From contig NZ_PSLQ01000002.1 in NCBI RefSeq assembly GCF_040289685.1, forward strand, positions 62,001 through 126,000: 64,000 nt of DNA, given 5' to 3'. The notes under the pieces are model-generated. The model was given only the letters and a program-made list of their open reading frames with translations, was not told the DNA's origin and did no database searches. Below are positions 26,533 to 35,045 of the stretch, one piece after another (position 1 is the stretch's first letter; every line of letters starts with the position of its first letter). The translations under genes and the position numbers were made by a program. The stretch is from Pyrinomonas sp040289685 (GTDB lineage: Bacteria > Acidobacteriota > Blastocatellia > Pyrinomonadales > Pyrinomonadaceae).

Positions 26533-27921
26533 ATGGTCGGCAAAACGCAACCGGCACGCGGAATGCGTGACTTTTTGCCGCCTGATGTGCGGCGGCGTGA
26601 GTACGTCATCCGCACCATCCGTGAGGTATATGAAAGCTATGGGTTCGAGCCGCTGGAGACGCCCGCCGTGGAGAACATCGAGACTTTGCTCGGCAAGTAC
26701 GGCGAAGAAGGGAATCGGCTTATCTTCAAGATCCTAAAGCGCGGCGAACACGAAAAGTCGGGCGAAGCAGACCTCGCTTTGCGGTACGATTTGACGGTGC
26801 CGCTGGCGCGCGTTGTCGCCGAGTATCAGCATCAGCTTCCGCCTTTTTTCAAGCGTTACCAGATCCAACCCGTGTGGCGGGCGGATCGCCCGGCGCGCGG
26901 TCGTTTTCGCGAGTTCTATCAGTGCGATGTCGACGTGACGGGGGCGCGCTCGATGCTGGTCGAAGTGGAATTGTGTGCGGCTGCCAGCGACGCGCTCGAA
27001 AGACTCGGGTTCGATGATTTCGTCATTCGTTTAAATCACCGTCAAGCGCTCGGTGGCTTGCTCGATCGCGCTGGCGTCGAGCGCGCGCAACATGAGGCGG
27101 CGTTGGTGGCGCTCGATAAATTCGACAAGATCGGTGCCGAAGGCGTGCGCGCTGAATTGGCCGAACGCGCGATCTCCGCCGAGGCCGCGCAGCGATTGCT
27201 GAATTTCTTTCGCGAAATCGCCGAAATCGAACGCGCGGCGGAATTTGTCGGAAGCGACGCTCGTCCGCCGCGGGCTGCATTGAACCAAGCCGTGCTTGGG
27301 CGCATGCTCGAATTCATCGGGGATCATGAAAGCGGCGGGCGCGGCATCGAGGAGTTGAGACAGATACTCGGTTACGCAGCAGATGCCGGAGTCAGCGCGC
27401 GACTCAAACTCGATCCGAGCCTTGCGCGCGGACTCTCCTATTACACCGGCGCGATCATGGAGATCAACGTGACCGATCTGGCTGGGAGCTTGGGCGGTGG
27501 AGGTCGTTACGATAACTTGATCGGCATGTTTCTCGGGCGCGATGTGCCCGCCTGCGGGTTCTCGCTCGGGTTGGAACGGATCATCGTCGTCATGACCGAG
27601 CGCGGAATGTTCCCGCCGGATCTTGAACGCGCCCCCGTAGATGTAATGGTGACGGTGTGGAATGAAGCCGAAGCGGGCGAATCGCTCGCGCTCGCTCGCG
27701 CTTTGCGGCGCGCTGGATTGCGCGTTGATGTTTATCCTGAAACGCACAAGTTGGCGAAGCAGTTCAGGTACGCTGCATCGCGTGGCATCCCATTCGTCGT
27801 CGTCGCAGGTCCAGACGAGCGTGCGCGGGGCGAAGTCGGGCTTAAAGAGATGCGTTCGGGCGAACAACGCGCCGTGCGTCGCGATGCATTGGCCGCCGAG
27901 ATCAAGGCTCTTATAGGTTGA
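26533..27921 (+). CDS. hisS: Histidyl-tRNA synthetase
   Basis: A 462-residue class II aminoacyl-tRNA synthetase. Motif 1 region ARGMRDFLPPDVRRREYVIRTIREVYESYGFEPLETP, motif 2 RYQIQPVWRADRPARGRFREFYQCDVDV, and the histidine A region LARGLSYYTGAIMEI are present. Motif 3 is in CGFSLGLERI, and an anticodon-binding domain completes the protein. Start ATG 26533 (MVGKTQPARGMRDF) follows AGAGAAG; the frame is open further upstream. It is followed by a small gene and aspS, the same hisS-aspS order seen in many bacteria. Confidence 0.97.
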   Translation: MVGKTQPARGMRDFLPPDVRRREYVIRTIREVYESYGFEPLETPAVENIETLLGKYGEEGNRLIFKILKRGEHEKSGEADLALRYDLTVPLARVVAEYQHQLPPFFKRYQIQPVWRADRPARGRFREFYQCDVDVTGARSMLVEVELCAAASDALERLGFDDFVIRLNHRQALGGLLDRAGVERAQHEAALVALDKFDKIGAEGVRAELAERAISAEAAQRLLNFFREIAEIERAAEFVGSDARPPRAALNQAVLGRMLEFIGDHESGGRGIEELRQILGYAADAGVSARLKLDPSLARGLSYYTGAIMEINVTDLAGSLGGGGRYDNLIGMFLGRDVPACGFSLGLERIIVVMTERGMFPPDLERAPVDVMVTVWNEAEAGESLALARALRRAGLRVDVYPETHKLAKQFRYAASRGIPFVVVAGPDERARGEVGLKEMRSGEQRAVRRDALAAEIKALIG

Positions 27922-28009
27922 GTTTTGAAGGACAAACTTTGCGCCCAACGAATAGATCCGCCGTAGCGCGGCTGAGTGAGCTTTCGATGCCGATTGCGAA
28001 ACGGAATTG

Positions 28010-28243
28010 ATGAGCGCGGATAATATGACGGTTCTAGTAGAGTTGCAAAACGTAGCGCTCGAGGTACAAGCCGGAATGGTTAAGGCGATAACGACGATTG
28101 CTAAGGCGCAGATCAAAATGGAGCGGCAAGTTGGCAGATTGCTCGATCTTCTCACCGGGAACCGCGGTGACGAACGAAATCTCGCGGTCAACCGGTCGTC
28201 GGCGCGAAGTTCTGGCGAAATGGTCTTCGTGACAGCGCGTTGA
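28010..28243 (+). CDS. Small hypothetical protein between hisS and aspS
   Basis: A 77-residue frame beginning MSADNMTVLVELQNVALEVQ. The first 50 residues form one amphipathic helix (ALEVQAGMVKAITTIAKAQIKMERQVGRLLDLL), consistent with a coiled coil; the tail is polar. Composition is protein-like rather than the Arg-rich pattern of non-coding frames here. The Shine-Dalgarno is weak and ATG 28025 is also possible. It fills the gap between two synthetase genes. Function unknown. Confidence 0.5.
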   Translation: MSADNMTVLVELQNVALEVQAGMVKAITTIAKAQIKMERQVGRLLDLLTGNRGDERNLAVNRSSARSSGEMVFVTAR

Positions 28244-28296
28244 AATCGATTGGCAGAAGAAAGCGCTCTTGGGTCAAGAACAGGAAAGTATCGAAC

Positions 28297-30105
28297 ATGC
28301 TCGATAATCTAGGAGATTGGAAGCGCACACATTCGTGCGGTGAGTTGCGTCTTGAGCACGTCGGACGGACGGCGACATTGATGGGTTGGGTTGCACGCCG
28401 ACGCGATTTCGGGCCGCTTACTTTCATCGATCTGCGTGACCGTGAGGGCGTTACACAGATCGTCTGCGATGCGGAAAGATCGCCCGAGGCACATGCGCGG
28501 GCCAAAGACGTGCGCAGCGAATACGTCATCGCTGTGCGTGGAACGGTGGTTGCGCGTGCGCCGTCGCAGCGGAATCCAAAGATTGCCACCGGCGATGTCG
28601 AGTTACATGCTGGCGAGATGCGTATCCTGAACGATGCGCGCACGCCCCCTTTTCAAATCGAGCCAGCCCCTAACGAGCCTCTGGCAAGCGAAGAATTGCG
28701 ACTCCGATACCGGTATTTGGATTTGCGCCGCGCGCAGTTGCAAGCGAACTTGCGTCTGCGCCATCGCGTCATCGCTGAGATCAGGCGTTACATGGACGAG
28801 CAGGGGTTCACGGAGATCGAAACTCCCATTCTGATCAAATCGACGCCCGAAGGGGCGCGCGATTACATCGTGCCCTCACGTCTTCATCCGGGTAAGTTCT
28901 ACGCGCTGCCGCAATCGCCACAGCTCTTCAAACAGATCTGCATGATCGCCGGATTGGACAAGTACTATCAGATCGCGCGTTGTTTTCGCGACGAAGACTT
29001 GCGCGCTGATCGGCAACCGGAATTCACGCAGCTCGACATCGAGATGAGCTTCGTCACGCAGGAGGATATCTACCGTTTGATCGAGGGCCTTTTCCAGCGC
29101 GTCTTTCGGCTCATTGGCGTCGAGCTTCCTGTGCCTTTCCCGCGGTTGTCCTATGCCGAGGTGGTCCATCGTTTCGGCACGGACAAACCCGACCTGCGGT
29201 TCGGCATGGAGCTGCGCGATTTGAGCGGCGCTGTCAAGGGAACGACGTTCGCGCCGTTCGCTGCAGTTCTTGAGGGCAGAGGAGAGATCAAAGGCATCGT
29301 TGTCAAAGGCGGAGCCGGTTACTCGCGCAAAACGCTCGACGAACTGCAGCAGTTCGTCAAGCGCTACGGGGCTTCGGCGCTCGCGTGGATCAAGCTCGGT
29401 GATGAGCTCACATCCTCATTACTCAAGGCTCTGGGCGAAGACGGGGTGAAGCGAATGGCCGATGCCGCTGAAGCCGAGCGGGGCGATGCTGTGTTGATCG
29501 TGGCCGGTCCGCCGAAAACGGTCGCTGCCAGTCTTGGCGCGCTGCGCGAAGAAGTGGCTCGCCGCGAAGGTTTGATTGACGCGTCTGAGTTCGCGCCTTT
29601 ATGGGTCATTGATTTCCCGATGTTTGAGTACAACGAGGATGATGGGCGTTATTACGCGATGCATCATCCGTTCACCTCGCCCGTCGATGAGGATCTGCCT
29701 TTGCTCGAACGCGCGGTGGAGGGTGGCGAGACAGAACTGCTCGGAAGATTGCGCGCCAAAGCCTACGACCCCGTAATCAACGGCGTCGAACTGGCCAGCG
29801 GCTCGATCCGCATCCACCGGCGCGATGTGCAACGGCTGATCTTCAAAGCTTTGGGCTTGACCGAAGATGAGGCGCGGCGACGGTTCGGGTTCTTCCTGGA
29901 CGCGCTCGAATACGGCACGCCGCCACATGGCGGAATCGCGCCCGGCATCGATCGGTTGATGATGCTTCTTGTCGGAACCGACAACATCCGCGACGTGATC
30001 GCTTTCCCGAAGACGGCCTCGGCTGTCGATTTGATGATCGATGCGCCGAGCGAAGTCGATCCGCGCTTGCTTGAAGAGTTGCACATTCGAGTGGTGAATG
30101 AGTGA
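28297..30105 (+). CDS. aspS: Aspartyl-tRNA synthetase, bacterial type
   Basis: A 602-residue class II synthetase. The N-terminal OB-fold anticodon-binding domain reads THSCGELRLEHVGRTATLMGWVARRRDFGPLTFIDLRDREGVTQIV. The catalytic domain has EIETPILIKSTPEGARDY, QSPQLFKQ, FRDEDLRADRQPEFTQLDIEMSF and the ATP-binding GGIAPGIDRL. The large GAD insertion typical of bacterial AspRS is present. Start ATG 28297 has AGGAAA 9 bp upstream. Whether it is discriminating or also charges tRNA(Asn) cannot be told. Its stop overlaps the next gene. Confidence 0.97.
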   Translation: MLDNLGDWKRTHSCGELRLEHVGRTATLMGWVARRRDFGPLTFIDLRDREGVTQIVCDAERSPEAHARAKDVRSEYVIAVRGTVVARAPSQRNPKIATGDVELHAGEMRILNDARTPPFQIEPAPNEPLASEELRLRYRYLDLRRAQLQANLRLRHRVIAEIRRYMDEQGFTEIETPILIKSTPEGARDYIVPSRLHPGKFYALPQSPQLFKQICMIAGLDKYYQIARCFRDEDLRADRQPEFTQLDIEMSFVTQEDIYRLIEGLFQRVFRLIGVELPVPFPRLSYAEVVHRFGTDKPDLRFGMELRDLSGAVKGTTFAPFAAVLEGRGEIKGIVVKGGAGYSRKTLDELQQFVKRYGASALAWIKLGDELTSSLLKALGEDGVKRMADAAEAERGDAVLIVAGPPKTVAASLGALREEVARREGLIDASEFAPLWVIDFPMFEYNEDDGRYYAMHHPFTSPVDEDLPLLERAVEGGETELLGRLRAKAYDPVINGVELASGSIRIHRRDVQRLIFKALGLTEDEARRRFGFFLDALEYGTPPHGGIAPGIDRLMMLLVGTDNIRDVIAFPKTASAVDLMIDAPSEVDPRLLEELHIRVVNE

Positions 30106-30614
30106 CTGGCAAAGATCAAGCAGTTGTCGCCGAAAGCGCTGTGCAGATGAGTACGGACCCAAAGCAAACTCTGGCAGACGATAGCGAAGAACTTTCCGCC
30201 GTCGTCTTGCTGAAGCGCGAACAGGCGGAAGAGATGTTCCGTCATGCGCGCGCGGCGTTGCCGCAGGAATGTTGTGGGCTGGTAGCTGGCAAAGAAGGGC
30301 GCGCGACGAGCGTCTATCCCTTGCGTAACGTCGCCGTCAATCCCGCCGTAGCTTACGAGGCCGCTCCTGAAGATATCTTCGCTGCGCAAAGGAGCATGCG
30401 CGCCAAGGGCGAGCTCCTGCTCGGCATATACCATTCGCACCCGCGATCCGCCGACCCAGTGCCGTCGGAGACAGATGTGCGATTAGCCTATTATCCGCAA
30501 GCGGTCTATTTCATCATCGGTTTTAGCGGCGAACAGACGGTGTTGCGCGCGTTTCGCCTCTTTGAAGCTCAGGGGCGTTGGGAAGCGGTTCCCTTCGCCG
30601 TTCTCGAAGGTTGA
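30102..30614 (+). CDS. JAMM/MPN+ metallopeptidase-like protein
   Basis: A 170-residue protein starting at GTG 30102, overlapping the aspS stop (GTGA); ATG 30147 is an alternative. The JAMM zinc site is complete: Glu56 in PQECCGL, then GIYHSHP (His111, His113), then SETD (Ser122, Asp125). Family members (Mec, RadC-like, deubiquitinase-like JABs) cleave isopeptide or peptide bonds after ubiquitin-fold carriers. It resembles the peptidase at 37314 in the core. The N-terminal 35 residues are a polar extension. The substrate is unknown; a link with the CysO-like carrier at 37750 is only a suggestion. Confidence 0.85.
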   Translation: MTGKDQAVVAESAVQMSTDPKQTLADDSEELSAVVLLKREQAEEMFRHARAALPQECCGLVAGKEGRATSVYPLRNVAVNPAVAYEAAPEDIFAAQRSMRAKGELLLGIYHSHPRSADPVPSETDVRLAYYPQAVYFIIGFSGEQTVLRAFRLFEAQGRWEAVPFAVLEG

Positions 30615-30677
30615 AAAGATGCTCGGTGGAACCTAACATCTCGCTTTTTCGTAGAATTGAGAGTGAAGTTCGAGGCG

Positions 30678-31295
30678 ATGGACAAGAAGAGCAAGTACGA
30701 TACCGATCCGCTTGAACCGGATTACGCGCGGCGGACGGAAGAGGTCTGGGGGCGCGCCACTGAAGATGCGGAGGTTGAGGCCGCAACGCGACGTTACGTC
30801 GAGTTCCCTCCTAGCGGCTCTTCGGTCACATCAGCACCGCCGCCCCAGCCGTTTGCGACCACGCCCATAGGTGTTGCCGACGGTCACCTTTCTTCGTCGC
30901 GGTGCGTCGCCGGTTTGGGAATCGCTGAAAAGGTCGCTATGGCGCTGCCTTACGCCCCGTTCTACATCGGTGCCGCCTTCGCCATTGTGGAATTGTTTAT
31001 CGCGCCGAGAAAAGAAGCGCGCGTGCGCCTCAATGCCGCGCAGGCGCTTGCGCTGCACGTTGCCATCATGGCAGGTGGTTTGCTCTTTCGCTTTTCTCGC
31101 TTCCTTGCCGGTTTGACTTTGGGTGAGTTCTCGGTCTTTTTAGTGAACATCGCTTGGTTGGCTTATCAAGTGGTGGCTTTGATCTTTCTCATCTCGTTGC
31201 TGATTAAATCGTGGCGCGGAGAAGAGGTTAAATTGGAGCCTCTCGATCGCATCTCCAAACGCATCAACCAACTGGTTGACCCGCGCAACGGTTGA
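30678..31295 (+). CDS. Membrane protein of unknown function
   Basis: A 205-residue protein. An acidic/proline-rich N-terminal third (KSKYDTDPLEPDYARRTEEVWG...PPPQPFATTP) is followed by membrane segments (MALPYAPFYIGAAFAIVELFI, ALALHVAIMAGGLLF and FLVNIAWLAYQVVALIFLISLLI) and a basic tail (IKSWRGEEVKLEPLDRISKRIN). The pattern resembles DUF4870-like membrane proteins, tentatively. ATG 30678 is chosen; the ribosome-binding site is weak. It may be co-transcribed with the JAMM gene 63 bp upstream. Confidence 0.65.
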   Translation: MDKKSKYDTDPLEPDYARRTEEVWGRATEDAEVEAATRRYVEFPPSGSSVTSAPPPQPFATTPIGVADGHLSSSRCVAGLGIAEKVAMALPYAPFYIGAAFAIVELFIAPRKEARVRLNAAQALALHVAIMAGGLLFRFSRFLAGLTLGEFSVFLVNIAWLAYQVVALIFLISLLIKSWRGEEVKLEPLDRISKRINQLVDPRNG

Positions 31296-31760
31296 AAAGG
31301 TTGATCCGAACTCCGTGCGCTTCTGGTTGCTGACCAATCCTCGCTCGTCAGAGAATTTTCGGCGTCATGGGAGTCGGGAACATGTTTCGCGCCAGGAGCG
31401 CCGTTGAAAGATAGATCTTCCAGCAAAAGGTGAAGCCGTCCGCCTTTTCGTTCTCGCGCACAAGATGCGAAAAGAGCGCGACGCTCTCCCCCTTTCGCCG
31501 CGCTCTTCCCGCTGCCCTCGCCTAGGAGGCGAGATCTTGTTAAAGCGAGATCCGCTGCGCTCTCCCCATCACAACGGACCTCGCTTTGAACGGTCGCTCG
31601 CTTACGTTGCTACCGGGGCGACCGATTCTTCTTCAGCCGTCCGCTTACGCTTCAGCCGGAACGGCGGGAACTTTGGTTGGAAGCCCGCCCGCGCTCTCCC
31701 CTCCACGTGCGGGCTTCCCGTCTCGACGCCCCGTGCAGGGTCGCCGATGATTTTGATCCC
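31296..31760. other. Gene-free region between convergent genes
   Basis: About 465 bp without a supported gene. The decamer CGCTCTyCCC recurs at 31482, 31501, 31558 and 31692. A CTCGCCT-AGG-AGGCGAG hairpin lies near 31518-31534. A stronger hairpin sits at 31679-31718. Confidence 0.45.
31679..31718. terminator. Hairpin between convergent genes
   Basis: GGAAGCCCGC (31679-31688) pairs perfectly with GCGGGCTTCC (31709-31718) across a 20 nt loop. It could act for both strands, but neither side has a strong U tract. Confidence 0.4.
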
Positions 31761-32465
31761 TTAACGGTAGGCCGGCAACGAAACGCTGCGGTTCAAAATG
31801 ACGCCGAACTCCGTACCAGACTTAACCACCGCTTCTTGCCCCTTTGAGAGCATGGATCCAGCTACTCCGAGCCCAGCGCCGATGCCCGCACCGATGCCGG
31901 CACCTTTGCCCCCGCCCGCAGCCGCGCCAATGACTGCGCCAGTCGCCGCACCGCCGCCGATGAAGACCGCATTGCGCTTGATCGAAGAACGCCCTGTGAC
32001 CTGCCCTTCGCTATCGTAGTTGACGTTGGTCGCGCTCAGGTCGGTCAACGATCCGTTGATCGGGTACGTCCGTCCGTTGGGCAATTGGACCGAAATGAAC
32101 TGCACTTCAATCATGCCCGCTTTGCTCGGTCGCTCGGCCCGACGCACGTTGGTGATGCGCCCAATCACTTTGCTGCCTGCTGGGATCACCTCCACGCCGT
32201 TGTGCGAATAGACCGGGTCAACCACCGTCGTTGTAAAACGATCGCCGATGCGAGCCGTCTCGGAGCTTATCTGTTGGTCCATCCTTACTCGAATGGTCTG
32301 ATTGGCGTAGACCGTGTAGTAGTGCGGAACCGCTCGCGTGTAATAGCGCGAACGGGGCGCTCTTCTCCTCGTCTGTGCTTCTACGCTGATGATGTTGGCC
32401 GCTGCCACTGCCAATAGGGCGAGCAACACGGGAACGACGCGCATAAAGGTTCTGTTAGTTCTCAT
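31761..32465 (-). CDS. Secreted protein with glycine-zipper C-terminal half
   Basis: A 234-residue exported protein. The signal peptide is MRTNRTFMRVVPVLLALLAVAAANIISVEAQ. The mature part contains QTIRVRMDQQISSETARIGDRFTTTV, a segment VIPAGSKVIGRITNVRRAERPS and IEVQFISVQLPNGRTYPI. A glycine-zipper stretch then follows (GGGAATGAVIGAAAGGGKGAG). The ending SGTEFGVILNRSVSLPAYR resembles barrel-like domains in conjugation TrbI-type proteins (loosely). Start ATG 32465 lies after GGAGG; this ribosome-binding-site/start block is duplicated 54 bp upstream. Function is unknown. Confidence 0.7.
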   Translation of the reverse strand: MRTNRTFMRVVPVLLALLAVAAANIISVEAQTRRRAPRSRYYTRAVPHYYTVYANQTIRVRMDQQISSETARIGDRFTTTVVDPVYSHNGVEVIPAGSKVIGRITNVRRAERPSKAGMIEVQFISVQLPNGRTYPINGSLTDLSATNVNYDSEGQVTGRSSIKRNAVFIGGGAATGAVIGAAAGGGKGAGIGAGIGAGLGVAGSMLSKGQEAVVKSGTEFGVILNRSVSLPAYR

Positions 32466-32546
32466 GGCTTCACTAGTTCCTCCATCAATCATATTTGACA
32501 CGTTGTTGTTAGCTCTCATAGCCTCGCCAGTTCCTCCATCGACCAT
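32454..32546. repeat. Direct repeat duplicating a ribosome-binding-site/start region
   Basis: Two 39 bp copies, 32454-32492 and 32508-32546, 54 bp apart, differ at seven positions, all transitions. On the minus strand each copy carries GGAGGAACT...ATGAGA, so the upstream copy reads MVDGGTGEAMRANN and the downstream copy MIDGGTSEAMRTNR. Confidence 0.9.
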
Positions 32547-32946
32547 GGTCGGCTTCAATGCCGCCGACATCTCTGCTTCTGCCAAAGAGCAACGGTCGTG
32601 CCAATCGCTTGCCATTCAAATCGACATCGCTCCGAAAAAGGGAAATCGCGCGTTTTTGCCCAATAAGAGGCTCGACGCGCCAAGCAAGGTGACGTGAAAT
32701 GTGTCACAACACACAAATTGAGCGATCATTCTGCACGAATTCGTGTGGCGCGTTGAGTAACTCGCATCTTTACTTTATCTGATCGTTCGTGCGTCATCGA
32801 ACCACAAGACGAACAGAAGACAAAAGCAATAAAACGCTGGGGCTTCCGGCAAGGGAGCACCGACGAGCATGAAGTCCTGTCGTTCGGAGTTTAGACCTTG
32901 TGCCCGTTTTATTGTAAGCTTGGTTGAGCTTACAGGGGTGGAGAAG
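32547..32946. other. Divergent intergenic region
   Basis: About 400 bp upstream of both the secreted-protein gene (minus) and the XRE-cupin gene (plus). No gene is supported. It contains the regulator operator at 32913-32934 and a small TGTGT/ACACA inverted repeat near 32699-32713. I see no clear minus-strand promoter. Confidence 0.45.
32913..32934. promoter_or_regulatory. Palindromic operator before the XRE-cupin gene
   Basis: A perfect inverted repeat, TGTAAGCT (32913-32920), six bases, AGCTTACA (32927-32934), lies 13 bp before the regulator ATG. It overlaps a plausible -10 (TGTAAG, with TTAGAC 16 bp upstream at 32891-32896). The arrangement suggests autoregulation. Confidence 0.65.
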
Positions 32947-33591
32947 ATGAGGACCGCGGAGAGAGCTGAAAAGTCAACGGAGAAGATTGAGGAGAGCGAA
33001 CGCGCCGCTGCGGAGCGCGAAGCACGTGAATTGAAGAAGCGTGTCGGAGAGAATCTCGCAAGGCTCCGGCGACAACGCGGATTGAGTTTGGAGAAGCTCG
33101 CTTCGCTATCCGGTGTCAGCCGGGCCATGCTGGGCCAGATCGAGGCCGGCGAAAGCACGCCGACCATTGCGCTGCTGTGGAAGATCGCGCGTGGGCTCGA
33201 CGTTAGATTCGCCGATCTGTTGGGCGATGAAGAGTCGGCGGAGATCGAAATCCTTCCCGTCAGTCGAGCGAAGATCCTACGTTCTGCCGACGGCGGCTTT
33301 GAAAGCCGCGCCCTCTTTCCTTTCGATCGCAAAAGACGCGCCGAGTTTTACGAACTGCGCATTCGCGGCGGGCACGTCGAACATGCCGTGGCCCACCCTG
33401 AAGGGACTTACGAGAACTTGATCGTTCACTCCGGGCGCCTGCGTTTGACTGTCGGCGACCGCGAGCCCATTGAACTACGTGCCGGCGATGCCGTTTACTT
33501 CCGTGCCGATGTGCCTCACATCTACGAGAATCCAACCTCGCGCGACACCATAATGTACCTCGTGATGACCTATGCCGAACCACGCTTGTAG
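32947..33591 (+). CDS. XRE-family regulator with C-terminal cupin domain
   Basis: A 214-residue transcription factor. A charged N-terminal helix (RAEKSTEKIEESERAAAERE) precedes an HTH_3 domain: VGENLARLRRQRGLSLEKLASLSGVSRAMLGQIEAGESTPTI. The cupin fold follows (GTYENLIVHSGRLRLTVGDREPIELRAGDAVYFRADVPHIYENP), with metal-ligand-like His and Glu. Such regulators bind a small ligand through the cupin. ATG 32947 follows GGTGGAG. Its operator-like palindrome and its position at the head of sulfur genes make it a candidate sulfur or cysteine-responsive regulator (inference). Confidence 0.9.
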   Translation: MRTAERAEKSTEKIEESERAAAEREARELKKRVGENLARLRRQRGLSLEKLASLSGVSRAMLGQIEAGESTPTIALLWKIARGLDVRFADLLGDEESAEIEILPVSRAKILRSADGGFESRALFPFDRKRRAEFYELRIRGGHVEHAVAHPEGTYENLIVHSGRLRLTVGDREPIELRAGDAVYFRADVPHIYENPTSRDTIMYLVMTYAEPRL

Positions 33592-33609
33592 CACACCCGC
33601 CATCGCGGC

Positions 33610-33637
33610 TTGACATCTTCGTTTGATATATTATACA
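33610..33637 (+). promoter_or_regulatory. Sigma70 promoter of the sulfurtransferase operon
   Basis: TTGACA (33610-33615), a 16 bp spacer and TATACA (33632-33637). The AT-rich surroundings contain two atattat-type half-sites, possibly for a regulator. The leader to ATG 33704 is about 60 nt. Confidence 0.65.
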
Positions 33638-33703
33638 AAAGCGTCGTTATATTATCAGTCCGAGGCGGCTTTCTATCCAGTTCGTGGAGGTGAGGAGCGA
33701 GTC

Positions 33704-34567
33704 ATGAGCGCAGCGATCAAACAGTACGCTGTTCCCGACGTGTTGGTCTCCACCGAGTGGGTTGCGCAACATCTCAGCGACCCGCAGGTGCGCATCGTCG
33801 AAGTCGATTACGAACCGGAGACGGCATATCGCCTTGGGCACGTGCCGAATGCGGTTTTGATCGATTGGAAGCGTGACATCAACGACACTGTGCGGCGCGA
33901 CATCGTGTCGAAGGAAGGGTTCGAGAAGTTGATGTCGCGTTTGGGCATCGCGCCGGAGACCACCGTAGTGCTTTACGGCGATTTTCGCAATTGGTTTGCC
34001 GCCTATGCCTTTTGGGTCTTCAAGATCTACGGGCACGAAGACGTGCGACTGATGAACGGTGGGCGGCGCAAGTGGATCGACGAAGGGCGTGAGGTCACAG
34101 AAGAGGTGCCGAGCGTGCAGCCGACGAGCTATCGTTGTCGTGGGATCGATTTGGGCTTGCGCGCTTTTTTGCCGGAAGTGACCTACGCCTATCAGCGAGA
34201 TGACGTCAAGCTCGTTGATGTTCGCTCGCCCGCTGAATTCAAAGGCGAAATCACGGCGCCACCGGAATACCCAACCGAGGCGGCGCAGCGCGGCGGGCAC
34301 ATTCCGGGCGCGGTCAACGTCCCTTGGGCACAGGCCGTTGCCGATGACGATACCTTCAAGCCGGTTGAAGAATTGAGGCAGCTTTACGAGAGCAAGGGGG
34401 TGACGCCGGACAAAACGGTCATCACTTATTGCCGCATCGGCGAACGTTCGTCGCACACGTGGTTCGTGTTGAAGTACTTGCTTGGTTATCCGACGGTGAT
34501 CAACTACGACGGATCGTGGAGCGAATGGGGCAACACCGTTGGGTTGCCGATCGAGAAGGGCGAGTGA
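33704..34567 (+). CDS. sseA: Double-rhodanese thiosulfate/3-mercaptopyruvate sulfurtransferase
   Basis: A 287-residue sulfurtransferase made of two rhodanese domains. The inactive N-terminal one (TEWVAQHL...IVEVDYE...LMSRLGIAPETTVVLYGD, MNGGRRKWIDEGRE) precedes the active C-terminal one (VKLVDVRSPAEFKG, GHIPGAVNVPW, VITYCRIGERSSHTWFVLKYLLG), with persulfide-forming Cys243. The loop CRIGERSS is closer to thiosulfate sulfurtransferases than to the CG(S/T)G(V/T) loop of mercaptopyruvate enzymes. ATG 33704 follows GGAGGTGAGGAG. The stop overlaps the TusA-like gene, suggesting sulfur hand-over. Confidence 0.93.
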   Translation: MSAAIKQYAVPDVLVSTEWVAQHLSDPQVRIVEVDYEPETAYRLGHVPNAVLIDWKRDINDTVRRDIVSKEGFEKLMSRLGIAPETTVVLYGDFRNWFAAYAFWVFKIYGHEDVRLMNGGRRKWIDEGREVTEEVPSVQPTSYRCRGIDLGLRAFLPEVTYAYQRDDVKLVDVRSPAEFKGEITAPPEYPTEAAQRGGHIPGAVNVPWAQAVADDDTFKPVEELRQLYESKGVTPDKTVITYCRIGERSSHTWFVLKYLLGYPTVINYDGSWSEWGNTVGLPIEKGE

Positions 34568-34803
34568 ACGTGACGATGGCAGTGCTCGATCTGCGCGGGC
34601 GCGAGGAGGAGTGCGGCGCGTCGCCCGTTCACGCCGCGATCAACGCGCTGCGTCTGCTCAAGGCAGGGGAACGGCTAGAAGTTTTAACGAGCGTGCGCGA
34701 ACACAGCTTCACGCTCGCACAATGGGCGCGCAAGAACGGCTTCGCCGTTCACGTCGAAGAGCATGGCCGGGAAGCGCGGTTGGTTTTTGAGAAAGCGTCG
34801 TGA
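34564..34803 (+). CDS. TusA/SirA-like sulfur-carrier protein with altered cysteine motif
   Basis: A 79-residue protein starting at GTG 34564, overlapping the sulfurtransferase stop (GTGA). It follows the TusA fold: AVLDLRG near the start, ALRLLKAGERLEVLTSVREHSFTLAQWARKNGFAVHVEEHG and a final strand EARLVFEKA. The usual RGxxCPxP motif is replaced by RGREEECGASP, which has a shifted cysteine and no Cys-Pro. It may accept persulfide sulfur from the rhodanese. A non-catalytic regulatory role is also possible. Confidence 0.72.
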   Translation: MNVTMAVLDLRGREEECGASPVHAAINALRLLKAGERLEVLTSVREHSFTLAQWARKNGFAVHVEEHGREARLVFEKAS

Positions 34804-35045
34804 CCGCGACCCAGTGTGCGCACTTGTTTGGGTCGAAGATCTCATCGCTCTTTGAAAAGAAGCGCGGTGGAGGCTCCCTGAAGCTCGGGCGACGTTGCGT
34901 TGAGATGTGGATTCGAGCTGACCGAACGCGCATCCGATCTTCCGGCGTCTAGGCGCTCAAGCGCGATGGGCGTTTCTTCCCCTCTCCGCGGTTGCCTTAT
35001 GATGTGAGGCGCTCGATGAATCGAACTCGCAAGGAGCTGACCTGA

